Assembly (NCBI GenBank): GCA_002049455.2 | Contig: KV919086.1 | Span: forward strand, 1-64,000 | DNA: 64,000 nucleotides | Direction: 5' to 3' | Origin: Porphyra umbilicalis | Lineage: Eukaryota; Rhodophyta; Bangiophyceae; Bangiales; Bangiaceae | Shown: piece after piece, positions 29,578 through 39,967 of the stretch | Numbering within the stretch: the stretch's first letter is position 1 | How the letters are laid out: each line of letters opens with the position of its first letter | Position numbers and translations under genes: made by a program | Notes under the pieces: model-generated | What the model saw: the letters and a program-made list of their open reading frames with translations, nothing else | Told to the model about the DNA's origin: nothing | The model's database searches: none

Positions 29578-31395
29578 CGTGGGGATGGGTAGTGGGTAGG
29601 TTGGCACAAAGAGCGTGGATGTGAAAGAGTGGATGGGATGTGTGGAAGTGTCAACCGAGGGACACAAGAGGAAGATGGTCGTCTATCACGGGTGGTGAAA
29701 AGTACAGGTCGTCGGTGGTGGGGAGCAGGGGGCGGTCGGGACAGGGGAGCAGGAGACGTGTACGATGGCCGGCGAGTGATGCGCTGTTAGCCGAGGTGCT
29801 CAACGACGGCCGTGGCTGCTTAAAAGAGTCGGGTCGCGCCCGGGAGCTCGTCTGACCCACCGACCGCAAGGCGGAGATCGCGTGGCGTGCGCTCGGGCCT
29901 GCACGCAGGCGCTTGAGTGACCCCCACTTCAGGCGGCCTCCAGGCACCCTTGGCTGGGCGCCCTCGGGCGTGCCCATTCACCCCCCTCGCCAGTGCCAGA
30001 CAAGCGGCACCCGTGCAGAGGAACTCGTGCGTGGGCCCGTCCGCCGCTCGCGTGGCCTGCGTGTGCCATTGGCTCTCATGTGGAGCCCGCGCGCGGGCTC
30101 GTGTCCTCCCAGGACAGCTCGTAGCTACGAGCAGACAGCTCGTAGCTACGAGCAGACCGTTACAGACTGCGTGGTGGCCAATGGCTGTCCCGTGGCGGGA
30201 CGGCATCCGTGTCTGCGGGCCATTTGTGCCGTCGCCGCCGCGGCTGGCCCGCACCACGGAAGTTTCCGGAAAAGAACCATGGCAAGGAGCCGCCGTCCTC
30301 GCTCGCCCGCGCTTTGCAGCCGCGTGGGTGCAAAGCCGAGCGCGTGTGGCTGCCCCCGCCCGCAGGCCTTTGGTCAAGCCAACACAAGCGGCACGCACGA
30401 GGCGCAGCAGCAAGCCTTCTCTCTCTGCGTGCAAAATAGGGGGCCTCACACAATGCGTGGGGGGCCTTGCTCACACAACGCGAGGGCGGTCTTCCCCGAT
30501 GGGGGGGCGGACGTCTCGTGCCCGTGGGTTGTGTGGTGAGTGCTGGCGGCGGTTCCAGAGACGCGCCGCCCCCCCGCCAAAGTGCGTCTGCGGGGGGCGC
30601 TCAGCCGCCTCGCCCTCGCTGAACTATAAGCAGCGGCTGGCGGCTGCTGGCGACGGTGTGTGCCGCGGGGTGGCCCATGGGAAGGCAATGTGGCGCGAAA
30701 CGCGCCGGCGTGCGGCGCGCTCCCGTGATTGAGTGCAGCCGATTGGGCGCAACGAGGGCGCGGCGAATCACATGCGAGCAAGCAAAGCGCCGAATGAAGC
30801 ATGGGGGAAATTTCACTAGTGCACCTGTACCCATTCGATTCGAAACTGCAGGGGTCCGAGTTGGATTCGTGGCCATTTGCATCGTCTCGCGCGCTTCGCC
30901 GAGTCGTCGACGTTTGGGTTTGCCCGCCCCGCGTCATCCTCCCGCTTCTTTTCACTGGCCAGCACCCTCTGCTTGCCACCATACTTCACCTGTTGATGAC
31001 TAGCGCTTCTTCGCCCAAAGTCTTTGGTTCTTCACCAACCCGTACGTGCACAGGCCTCGGCGACCCCCCCCGCGCCCGTTGCGGCAGCAGCTGCGCGTGC
31101 GGGTCGTGTCTGGCGGTTTCCTGGGACTCCTCGCCGGCCTCTGTGTTGCCGACGCCCACTTTTGTCGCCGTCGTGTGGGGGAGAGGGGAGGTTTGAGAGC
31201 CACGCCGCTCCGCCGACGGCCGCGCCGAGGTGGCGACTTGCGGCTTTCCATGACACGCGGCTGCCGCGCCTCGGCCCCCGCCCCGCATCTCAATGACACG
31301 GCGGCCATCGGCTTGGTCCGTCGCCTCTGCGTCGCGTGCGCGCATCCTCCCCCCCCCCCCACCCCCCGCCGGCAGCCAGCACCCTATCCCGTCAC
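29578..31395. other. Intergenic part of right arm
   Basis: Mirror of 15635-17432 with no supported gene. It contains a 21-bp tandem duplication at 30114-30155 that includes the palindrome GCTCGTAGCTACGAGC twice; the left arm has it once. Confidence 0.4.
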
Positions 31396-32976
31396 CTAGG
31401 CCTCTACCACAGCGGCGCAATAGCCAAAGCCCTTCTTCCCACGCACGCACACCGCGTCCTGCCCGCAGCATTCGAAGACGCGGCGGCGGCGCCACGGCCA
31501 CGCGCACACGGACCCGACGCGCGCGCAGCGGTTCGGCTGCCCCGGCGGCGGCGGTGGGAGGAGGCACCGCGGCTCGCCGGCTGCGTCACGCCACACGCGG
31601 TCGCCGCCCGTGGGGGGGCGGGTGCGGGGGGGGGGGACGCCGCAGGGGGGGATGGGCGCCGGTGGGGGGCCCGCCGTCGGCGGTGGCGGCGTCGGCCACG
31701 TCGGCGGTGGCGGGGGCGGGCGCGTCGGCGGCGGCGGCGGCGGGCGCGTCGGCGGCGGCGGCGGCGGCGACGGCAGCGGGGTGGGCGTGCCGACCACGGC
31801 TACTGGTGGCATTGTCGGCACGGGCGGGGGCGCCCCCCCCCCCCCCCCCCCAGGCGAGTTTTCGCCCTTGATGACGACATCCGCGCACGTCCAAAACTCT
31901 TCCGGCCACGCCGCGCCGCACGGCGCGCCCCGCCCACCGCCCGCCGAGCAGCCCGCCCACGCGCCGTACGTTTCGGCGCCCTTGGGCACACACGAGTTGG
32001 CCGTCGCCCAGTACCACTGCACGACGCAGCGGTCGCAGGCAAAGCCCGCCGGCAGCCGGTACCGCATGCGCCCGTCGGGCCCCCCATACTGCAGCGGCGT
32101 CGCCGTGCCGCCCCCCGTCGTGCCGCACGGCAAGTACCAGCGGGACGGGTAGGCGGCGTGCACGGGCCCGCACTGCGGGTCGGTGCCCGCCTCGCACGAC
32201 GCGAGGGGCTCCCGCTCGAGCCGCACGCACGCGCCCGGGACGGCAAAGCAGGCGGCGGTGATGTCCTCCTGCCCGCACGCGTCGAGGTCGCACACCCACC
32301 ACTCCATGTAGCCACCGTGGGCGGCGGTGATGGCGACCGAAAAGTCCACCGTGCCGCCGGCGGTGTAGGTGGCGACGGAGACGCCGCCGTGGAAGAAGCG
32401 CCCGCCGGCGGCGTGGTCGCCGGGGCGCGCGCTCGCAGGGTCCCCGCACTGCCCGTGGTCGTTCGCCCGCGCCACTCTGGCGGTGGCGTCGAGGGGGTCG
32501 TACACGACAAAGGGGCCACCGTTGGCAGACTGCACGGCGCCCGTGCCGCCGGCGTTGAGGCAGTGGGGGCTGGAGGAAAAAACGAAGAAAACAGTGTGCA
32601 AGGCACCATCAGTCAAAGCAAGCCACAAAGCGTCGCATGAGTCAGATTTGGCCGTCTACTGAGCGCGGCGCCGTTTGCCCGACGACCCAGCCGCGTGTTG
32701 CGCAACACGTATTTGGAGAGCGCGGCCATCCGGGTCCGCGCCCTGCCCTCCCTCTCAGAGTCCCACGAGCCATCGCCAAACGTACCAGTCATCGATCGGC
32801 GCGGAACCGTCAATCGTGGGAAAGTTCATCCGGGTGTTGAGCGCACCCCGCTGGCGGGACGTCACCATGATGCCATGGCCGTCGGCACTGCCGCCCAAGG
32901 AGACGAGGAAGAGGACGCAGGCTGCGCCGGCGAGGAGAACAGCCGGCGCGCCGGTGCGCTCCGGGCGTCGAGGCAT
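31396..32976 (-). CDS. Secreted AA15-type LPMO-like protein (right-arm copy)
   Basis: Partner of the left LPMO. Exon 1 runs from the ATG at 32976 to about 32786 and exon 2 is 32569-31396. The signal peptide has 33 residues, then His 34 (HGIMVTSRQRG). Relative to the left copy, one inserted T and a changed donor (GTGGGA for GTGAGG) would break the frame. A GTACGT 19 bases earlier is a better donor and restores it, giving about 454 residues and a junction without the WCVGHC stretch. Exon 2 keeps AAHGGYMEWW and EEFWTCADVVIKG, a shorter PPPPTRP linker and the same Cys-rich tail. Exon 1 is much more diverged than exon 2. Function as for the left copy; whether the loss of one Cys matters is unknown. 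Confidence 0.75.
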
Positions 32977-34165
32977 GGTCGGACGCGAGAGCGGTGGGGC
33001 CGGCCCGACGTGGTGGCGGATCAACCCGCCCCGCCTGCCCGTCCGATGGCGAGCACGAGCAGACGAGCAAGCTGCCGCCGTGCCTGCCCTCAATGGAGAA
33101 GAGCCCGGTAGAGAAGGGGATCTGGTCCGAGGCAAGTCCCACACACCGAGTTGGTCTTTTACGATCAACGCTGGCAGGTAGATGGCAGCACCGAACGAGA
33201 CCCGCTTGGGGCGCCGGCCGGCGTGCGTTGCTTGGCGCACGCCACGATCCTTGGAGCTGCACGACTGGCGTCGTTGACGACGAGACGCTTCGCGCTCCTT
33301 GAAGACGGTGTCAGACTGGGGGAGTGGACCGCGCGGCGAGTCACCAAGAGCGCGCTCATAGACAAAAAATTGGTTGCCCCTTGGCAGCGCAACGTAGATT
33401 GTGTGGAGCAACGCGGGGCCCATCACCGCCGCGTGCCACAGCGGGGGTGCTGGAAGTGGTCCAACGCGTGCTGTACGTCGGCATCGGGCTGACGAAGGGA
33501 AGCCCCGCTCGAATCCGCGCGACGCCCCAGCGACTGGCGCGCACACGTAGCAGTGGTAGTGGGAAAAGTCCTGACAGACGAAGAGGCGGCGTGGATGCTA
33601 GGCTCGTAGAATCGTCAGCCCCATGGGCTTGGCCGCTAAGCATTGGCCGCAAGCGAGGGTAGGAGTAGGATTCAGTTACTGTAGAAGGGCGGCTGGATCG
33701 CTCTTTCAGCGTTGTTCGGGCTCAATTACAGAAATTAAATATTCATTCTTGTCTGACCAAGTCTCGTCACGCACGTCACATTAAATAGTTTTCGCAGTTG
33801 CTGCGTGGGCCGTTTGTGGGCCGTTCGTGGCTATTTGCCCGGATGAATAGTCTAAGATTTCGTGCTGCCCATGCCGGATACAAGGTGGGACCTTGCATAG
33901 AAGTGCTCTGTTAGAGCACGTCTATAGGTGCGCCAAAAAACCATCTCAGATCGACTCTTTTGGGGACAAACGCCATCGGATCACCATCGGGAGGAAGTTT
34001 CCTATGGTATTGCTGTCTTCCCAATTTTGGCCGATGTGGTCAAAGTCAAGAAGGGGTCTGGGTCAACTGCCCATTGGTCAATCGACTTTATCCGGCTGAG
34101 TGGATGGCTGAGACGCTGTTTCACACTGTTGATCACCCCTCTTGACATCGACAGGATCGGCCAAA
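32977..34165. other. Region right of the palindrome, no supported gene
   Basis: Similarity to the left flank ends at the LPMO start. Open frames are short, on both strands and without domains. GC content drops after about 33.65 kb. Confidence 0.4.
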
Positions 34166-34882
34166 ATTCCAGGCACGTGCGTGCAATACCCTGGCCTTAA
34201 GGGCGGTAGCGCGCTCGGCGACGCATCGACACCGGGCACGCCGGCCGGCTCCATAGCCGCAAGCGCGCACGGGGGCACGTACAGCCACGCTGCCGTGGCG
34301 GGGAGGACGTGGGGCGGGGAAAAGGGTTCCGGCGCCGCCACCGCAGCGGCGGCGGCTCGCCGGCGTCGTGCGACGCCCACAGGAGGGGCCATCACTCCGC
34401 CGCGCAGCGCACCTGCGCACGGCGGGCAGGGCCGCCGACACGGCGCGCGGGCGGGCGGGTGGGACTGATCGCCGCGCGACGGGGCGCCTCTAACCGCGCC
34501 GCTAGATGGCGTCAGCAACCGCCGACCCGCCGCCGCAACAGAAGACGGCGCGCAGGCACGATCACCCGCGGGTCATCGTGGGCGCGTCGAACCCCGGAAG
34601 TCGCTGCGCGCGGTCGCCGCGCGCAACTCGGGGCGGTGGGGGGGGGCAGAGGGGCAGACGCCGTCCGGGCCCTGTGACCCTTGTGGCAGGACAGTCCTTC
34701 TCAGCCACGTAACTCTATTTGCTTTTTAGCGTCATCGCGACCCTTCCAACACTGACACGCCCTCAGATGCCTGAGGACACGAATGCAGACTGCCACCTCT
34801 GCAACGGAGATCAAGTCTCGAGATCTAAGTATATGTGTGCATCGCTACACTTTGAGAGCACCCTGTCCTAAAGGCCAGGGAA
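34166..34882. repeat. Tandem duplication, unit 1 (717 bp), ends with inverted CCCTGGCCTT/AAGGCCAGGG
   Basis: Starts ATTCCAGGCACGTGCGTGC. Near its left end is CCCTGGCCTTAAGGGCGG, and it ends CCCTGTCCTAAAGGCCAGGG, so the ends are roughly inverted as in a MITE. Unit 2 repeats nearly the whole sequence. The body contains Ala/Gly/Arg-rich open frames on both strands, so no protein can be assigned. Confidence 0.7.
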
Positions 34883-34997
34883 TTGGGAAGTCAGCAATAA
34901 CGATATCGCGTCCGATCGTCGCGAAAATGTACCACTCTACTGGGGGTGTGCTCGGCGTGCTGCGCGTGCTGCGGGCGTGCTGCGGGCCGAAATTTGT

Positions 34998-35701
34998 ATT
35001 CCAGGCACGTGCGTGCAATACGCTGGCCTTCTGAGCGGTGGCGCGCTCGGCGACGCATCGACACGGGGCACGCCGGCCCGCCCCATGGCCGCGAGCGCGC
35101 ACGGGGGCACGTACAGCCACGTTGCCGTGGCGGGGGGCGCGCGGGGCGGGGAAAGGGCCGCCGCCGCCACGACAGCGGCGGCGGCCCGCCGGCGTCGCGC
35201 GACAACCACCAGAGGGGCCGTCACTCCGCCGCGCAGCGCACCTGCGCACGGCGGGCGGGGCGGCCGACACAGCGCACAGGCGGGCGGGTGGGACCGACCG
35301 CTGCGCGACGGGGCGCCTCCAACCGCGCCGCTCGATGGCGTCAGAAAAAGCCGACGAGCCGCCGCTACAGAAGCTGGCGCGCAGGCACGATCACCCGCGG
35401 GTCATCGTGGGCGGGTCGAACCCCGGAAGACGCCGCGCGCGATCGCCGCGCGCAACTCGGGGCGGTGGGGGGGGGCAGGGGGGCAGGCGCCCCGTGGCCC
35501 CTGTGGCAGGACAGTCCTTCTCAGCCACTTAACTCTATTCGCTTTTAGCGTCATCGCGACCCTTCCAACGCTGACACGCTCTCAGATCCCTGAGGACACG
35601 AATGCAGACTGCCACCTCTGAAACGGAGAGCAAGTTCCGTGATCTAAGTATATGTGTGCATCACTACACTTTGAGAGCACCCTGTCCTAAAGGCCAGGGA
35701 A
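34998..35701. repeat. Tandem duplication, unit 2 (704 bp)
   Basis: Begins with the same ATTCCAGGCACGTGCGTGC flank as unit 1, shows CGCTGGCCTTCTGAGCGG at the left TIR position, and ends CCCTGTCCTAAAGGCCAGGG. Because the outside flank is shared, this is a segmental duplication rather than two independent insertions. A 115-bp spacer separates the units. Confidence 0.7.
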
Positions 35702-38700
35702 CTCCTGATCTGAAATTGTTGCTGGCCCAGACGGCCCTGTGCTGGCCACGAGGGAACGTGGGCTACAAGCGGAGCCCTCATCAATCTACGACGCCGCGGA
35801 CGGAAACTGCATGATGTAGCCTCCCAAAAAGCAGGGTACAAGTCGGTCGGCTTGAGGGATAATTGCTGCTCTTCGGACGATTCAATGCCTCCAACAGCGG
35901 ACTGGTCACAGATCAACTGCGTTAGCTGATCGCTGGATTCTGGGGGGCTCGACTATCTAGAACGTAAGTGGCCCTTATTGATCCTCGATGGTGTGACCGG
36001 TTGGGCACACCTCGCAACGAGGACACAGATCCTGTGGCCCGCAACCGCTAAGCCGCGCCCATGTCACGCACCGTCAAGCACAGAAACGTAGTCGGCCCCG
36101 CGCAGGCACCGTGATCATCATTTTGGGTCACTGTGAGGGCCCTTACCGGTCAGGAGTCACCTGAGTATAGCTCATCTCGGTCAGCCTGTGGCAGGCTGAG
36201 ATCTATTGACGCGCAATGACTGGTACTGCGAGGGCGCCTCGTCGGCGGCGAGGAAGGCTTCCTAGGTATTGTCCAGTCTGTGTGGTGGAGACGAACGCCA
36301 GGGCTGCACCTCTGACAACCGCCTTCCTCTGGCTCGTGCCACGGGAGCCGAACAACCTCTGAACAGAAACCGCTTGGCCGAGCGTACCACAGGTGAGGGG
36401 CCGGCAGCACGTCTGGCAGGGGGCCTTCGTGGCCGGGCAAATCTTAAACGAGGGCCTTGCTTGGACGAGGATCCCTTCCACCACCTCGTATTGGTCTATC
36501 GTCCGTTTGTGTAGCGCAGGTGGTCGTCTCGTGACCAGTACCACCTTACCTCATCACGCGCCCCTCAGGGACCCCCACCCGCTCCGGTCCACCCCCCCGC
36601 CCACCGTCTGTCCCGTTCCCAACGGCTGGATCCTCCTGACCCTTCCCACACGGCCCTTTTTTACTCAGAGTGGGTGCCTGGCAGCAGCACATCCTGTGGG
36701 CCGAGCGCACCCAAGTCTGGCGATCGCAGATCGGCCCGCACTGCCTCTACGGTGGCCGGATCAGCCCGCCCTCCCGCCACAAAGTGCACCTGGAGCATCA
36801 CTTTCAACTTCACACACGCGTGTGTTGTCGTGTTGTGTATACCATAGCGCCCGTTTGATCTCTTGCCGTGCATGCGGTGACGACCTGGAGTGCTGTTGGA
36901 AGGTGCGTGCCGTTTTTGCACGTAGGACGTCGTTCTGCGTCCTCGTCTGGAAAAACTGCTCGCTTTTTCTCTGTGGTGCTGTCCCGTGCTTCTCCCTTCT
37001 GCCCCTTACTGCCCCGTATTGCCCCGTACTGCCCCGTACTGCCCCGTACTGCCCCGTACTGCCCCGTACTGCCCATACTTCCCCTTTCCTGTCCCGTGCT
37101 GTGGGTATCCATGTAGGTGATGTGAATGGTGGCAAAGGCGGTGGCGGCGCGACTTGCGCACGGACTTGGACGAGTTTCGGCTTTATCCATCGGGAGCGCG
37201 CGATGCCTGATCGACGTCTGTCTGCCGCGACTACCGCCGCGTTGCGCAGGTCGGGCACAGGAGTGGGGGGGCGTACAGACCTGCTTCTTTTCGCTGTCGG
37301 AGCCGAGTCTATCTTGGGGTGATGTGTTCGCTGTTTACTCTTGCTTGTGCTGTCGTCTGTCTGTGTTTTTTCTTTCTTGCGCTTCTCCTGCTTACGGTGG
37401 TCGTCGTGTATACTTCTTCAGGTGCCCGACTTGGGTGGGAGGGGCGAGGCGGGGTGGGCGAGACGGGCGGGAGGGGCAGGGCGGGGTCGGCGGGACGGGC
37501 GGGAGGGGCGGGGCGGGGTGGGCGAGCAGTCAGATGGAACTATCAGGCCCATACGGCCGCTTCCCACCAGGTCTCTCTCCCCCGGGAGGCGTGAGAGCGC
37601 AATGTAAAACGTACGCTTCACTACCACGTTCTCTATCCGTGCGGAATAACGTGGCGCCACTGCTGCCCCATACGTCAGAGCTCCCGCGTGCGATGCGTAG
37701 TCGTTTTGCCGCGCGGCCACGAATCGCCGCAAGAAGGCACCACGTAACTCCTGGATAAATCCCATAGGACGTCCTGCAGGGTGCCTCTGGGGGCCTCCGG
37801 GTGCCTCTGGGTGCCTCCAGAATGCCTGCTGGGGTGTGCGCAAGGTGCGCGCATGGCTCTCAGACACGACTTTGAGCAGTGTCAGATCGTACTGGGGATC
37901 TAAAATGCGAATATGGGACCTTACCCATTTGGAAGAACACTGTGGAGAACAGGGGTCCAGTACGCGACAAATCTCGGCAAATATCGTACTGGGGGCCCAT
38001 TTGGGACCGTATTAGATCAACCTGCAATACTGCTGGCCAACTCCCCAGGCACGTTCTCAGTACGTGGTACATTTTCGCGACGATGGTGCCATCGGAAGGG
38101 GTCATCCGTAGGACATTTGTGGCGCTTTACTTTAGAAATCTCAGTTGTTTTGTGCAGTGCCGAACGGAGCTAGAGGCATTCAAAGGTCGAGGCCTCCAGG
38201 GCCGCTTGGTTCAGAAGTAGCCTACCAATCCATGCGGACTGCCCCTGAGAGAGCGATTTCGTGCAAGGCTCTCCGTCCAGGTCGAACGTACCTGACATTT
38301 GTTCTTGGACAGATACAAGCGCTACGTGACAAGGAGAGAAGCATGACGATCGCAGGGAGCACCATCAGAAAGAGCACGTCAAAGAGCATAAGGTACTTGT
38401 CTCATATTGCAAACTCGTCAAGCCTCATAAGATGAGAATTCTAGAATAAAGCGCCACATTTGCCCATCGGATACGGTGTCGAACCGGGGACAAAACCTGC
38501 CGAATTGGAGGTGCGAAATCTATCCAAGAGAGTTAAACCTGGTTTCGATATCACATCTCATCGCAATCGGGAGACGGGCGATCCTCGTGCTGCGCTGCCC
38601 GGCACCAGGGGGTGCTGCCTGTTCTCCGTTTCTTTCAGGGACAAGCGTGCTACGTACGCGGCACCACATGGCGACCTTACACCATAGAGCTTCTTCCCAT

Positions 38701-38950
38701 TCTTTGTCGTACGAAAGCAAGAAAGAGAAGAAGCACTGATGCCGAGAAGCGGCCAAGAAACACGGGACTGAAAAAGACCCACACCCAGGCGCCACTCTGT
38801 CCCCTGCTCGCTCGCAGGCCCTCCCACCTGCTCCTCATGCCGACGTCCCCCCGTACCCCCGTCGCCCCACACTAAAAATCATGACGCACGCGTACGGTAG
38901 CCTCAAAAAGTGCGGTTGGCCACGCCACAGAACAGGGTAACCCTGGACTG
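35702..38950. other. Repeat-rich intergenic DNA, no supported gene
   Basis: Lower GC with scattered short frames. Contains a tRNA-like TAGCGCAGGTGGTCGTCTCG at about 36513, the 10-bp minisatellite at 37001-37080, a G-rich stretch at about 37430-37530, and GGGTGCCTCTGG-type short repeats at about 37790-37820. A 22-bp match (GTGGTACATTTTCGCGACGA) near 38065 recurs inverted near 34910. Confidence 0.4.
37001..37080 (+). repeat. 10-bp minisatellite (GCCCCGTACT)n
   Basis: Eight consecutive 10-bp units, five of them perfect GCCCCGTACT, with variants at both edges (GCCCCTTACT, GCCCCGTATT, GCCCATACTT). Confidence 0.95.
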
Positions 38951-38954
38951 CTCG

Positions 38955-39827
38955 TCACAGAAGGTCATCTTCATCTGCCAGGGCAAGCAACGCCGCCGCC
39001 TCGGCCTGGGCGGCGGCCAAAATAGCCGCAGCCCTGGCTCTGGTGGAACTCTGCGGCTGAGCCGCCGCGGCCTCGGTCAGCGACGGCACGGCCGCGGCCA
39101 CGGGCGGCGACGGCGCCGCCGCGGCCATCGCACGCGGCGGCAGCATCGGGACGTCCGCCGCCTTCTCGGCGGTTAGCACCGCCACCTCCACCGCATCGGT
39201 CACGACGTCCGCCGGGAGGGCAACGGTGGTCTGCCCGGTACTACCGTCGATCAGGCGCAGCCCATCACCTGCGAGGCCGCCCTCCCCCGACCCGACCCTT
39301 CCCGCGTGGTGAGCCCCCGTGGCAACCCACTCCGTCTCAGCAATTCCCACGACGGGCCCCCCCGCCGTTCTCGACTCACCGGCACCTCCGAACTTCGGCA
39401 TGAACTGTGCCTCAGATACCGCGCGCTGGGGGTCGGCCCCGTCACAGAGGAGGATCCCGTCCCTCTCCTCAGAGGTCTTCGGGAGATACGCGTCATGTGC
39501 TATCACCTCGGCGACATATCTCTGGTACCGGTACAGATCCGGCCCGCCCGAGTCGGACACGCTGTCCCGGATGCACTCCAAGGCCTCCCGGACACACAAC
39601 GCCCCCAGTCCGTAGTGACCGAAGCCAATAGTGGGGACCGGGTTGGAGGCGGTACCCGCCGCCGGCCGCAGTCGTACACGTCGAGATACTTTTAGCCCTT
39701 CATGATGGCCTCGATGGTGCCACCCCGTTCCCCCGGTGTCATGGAGTAGGAGCGCTGCTGCAGCCAGCCTGCCGCAGCGACGGACGTCATGGTCGGTTTG
39801 TGGCGGCCGGTCACCTTGACGAACCAC
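38955..39827 (-). CDS. Unidentified open frame, Ala-rich C-terminus
   Basis: 290 codons. The middle is well mixed (TIGFGHYGLGALCVREALEC, RYQRYVAEVIAHDAYLPKTS, QRAVSEAQFMPKFGG) and the C-terminal 100 residues are Ala-rich and probably helical, ending in ALADEDDLL. A neighbouring frame at 39692-39967 (SHTLADLKRNMTQAWFVK, AAAGWLQQRSYSMTPGERGG) ends at a TAA overlapping its start and may be the upstream part of the same decayed gene. I do not recognise the family. A remnant of a retroelement or transposon gene is possible. Confidence 0.3.
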   Translation of the reverse strand: MVRQGDRPPQTDHDVRRCGRLAAAALLLHDTGGTGWHHRGHHEGLKVSRRVRLRPAAGTASNPVPTIGFGHYGLGALCVREALECIRDSVSDSGGPDLYRYQRYVAEVIAHDAYLPKTSEERDGILLCDGADPQRAVSEAQFMPKFGGAGESRTAGGPVVGIAETEWVATGAHHAGRVGSGEGGLAGDGLRLIDGSTGQTTVALPADVVTDAVEVAVLTAEKAADVPMLPPRAMAAAAPSPPVAAAVPSLTEAAAAQPQSSTRARAAAILAAAQAEAAALLALADEDDLL

Positions 39828-39967
39828 GCCTGCGTCATGTTGCGCTTGAGGTCAGCAAGCGTGTGGGACATGGATTTGTTGCGCCTGGCCGACGAGGTCA
39901 ACGTGCCGGCCGATCTTCTCGAATTGGGCTTGACGAGATCATCGGGCTTGCGAGCGTCGTGCTCCAT

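Larger units (their letters stand above)
24470..32976 (-). repeat. Right arm of the large inverted duplication
   Basis: Reverse complement of 13986-22543 with indels and substitutions. The inner boundary falls at the shared ACGGATGCGCG. Differences include homopolymer lengths, a duplicated 21-bp palindrome at 30114-30155, a shorter LPMO linker and a broken aprataxin gene. These differences argue against an assembly mirror artefact. Confidence 0.95.

Noticed and set aside
27889..29592. 567-codon plus-strand open frame in the right arm
   Set aside because: Its second half is exactly antisense to the heptad-repeat gene, and the left arm does not preserve it as one frame. Only the first third overlaps plausible coding pieces.
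13986..32976. Palindrome as a chimeric read or mirrored assembly artefact
   Set aside because: The arms differ by many substitutions, indels, linker length, a 21-bp duplication and frame status of genes, and the outer flanks and spacer are unique.
37001..37080. CRISPR-like array
   Set aside because: The units are only 10 bp and contiguous without spacers; it is a minisatellite in a eukaryotic sequence.
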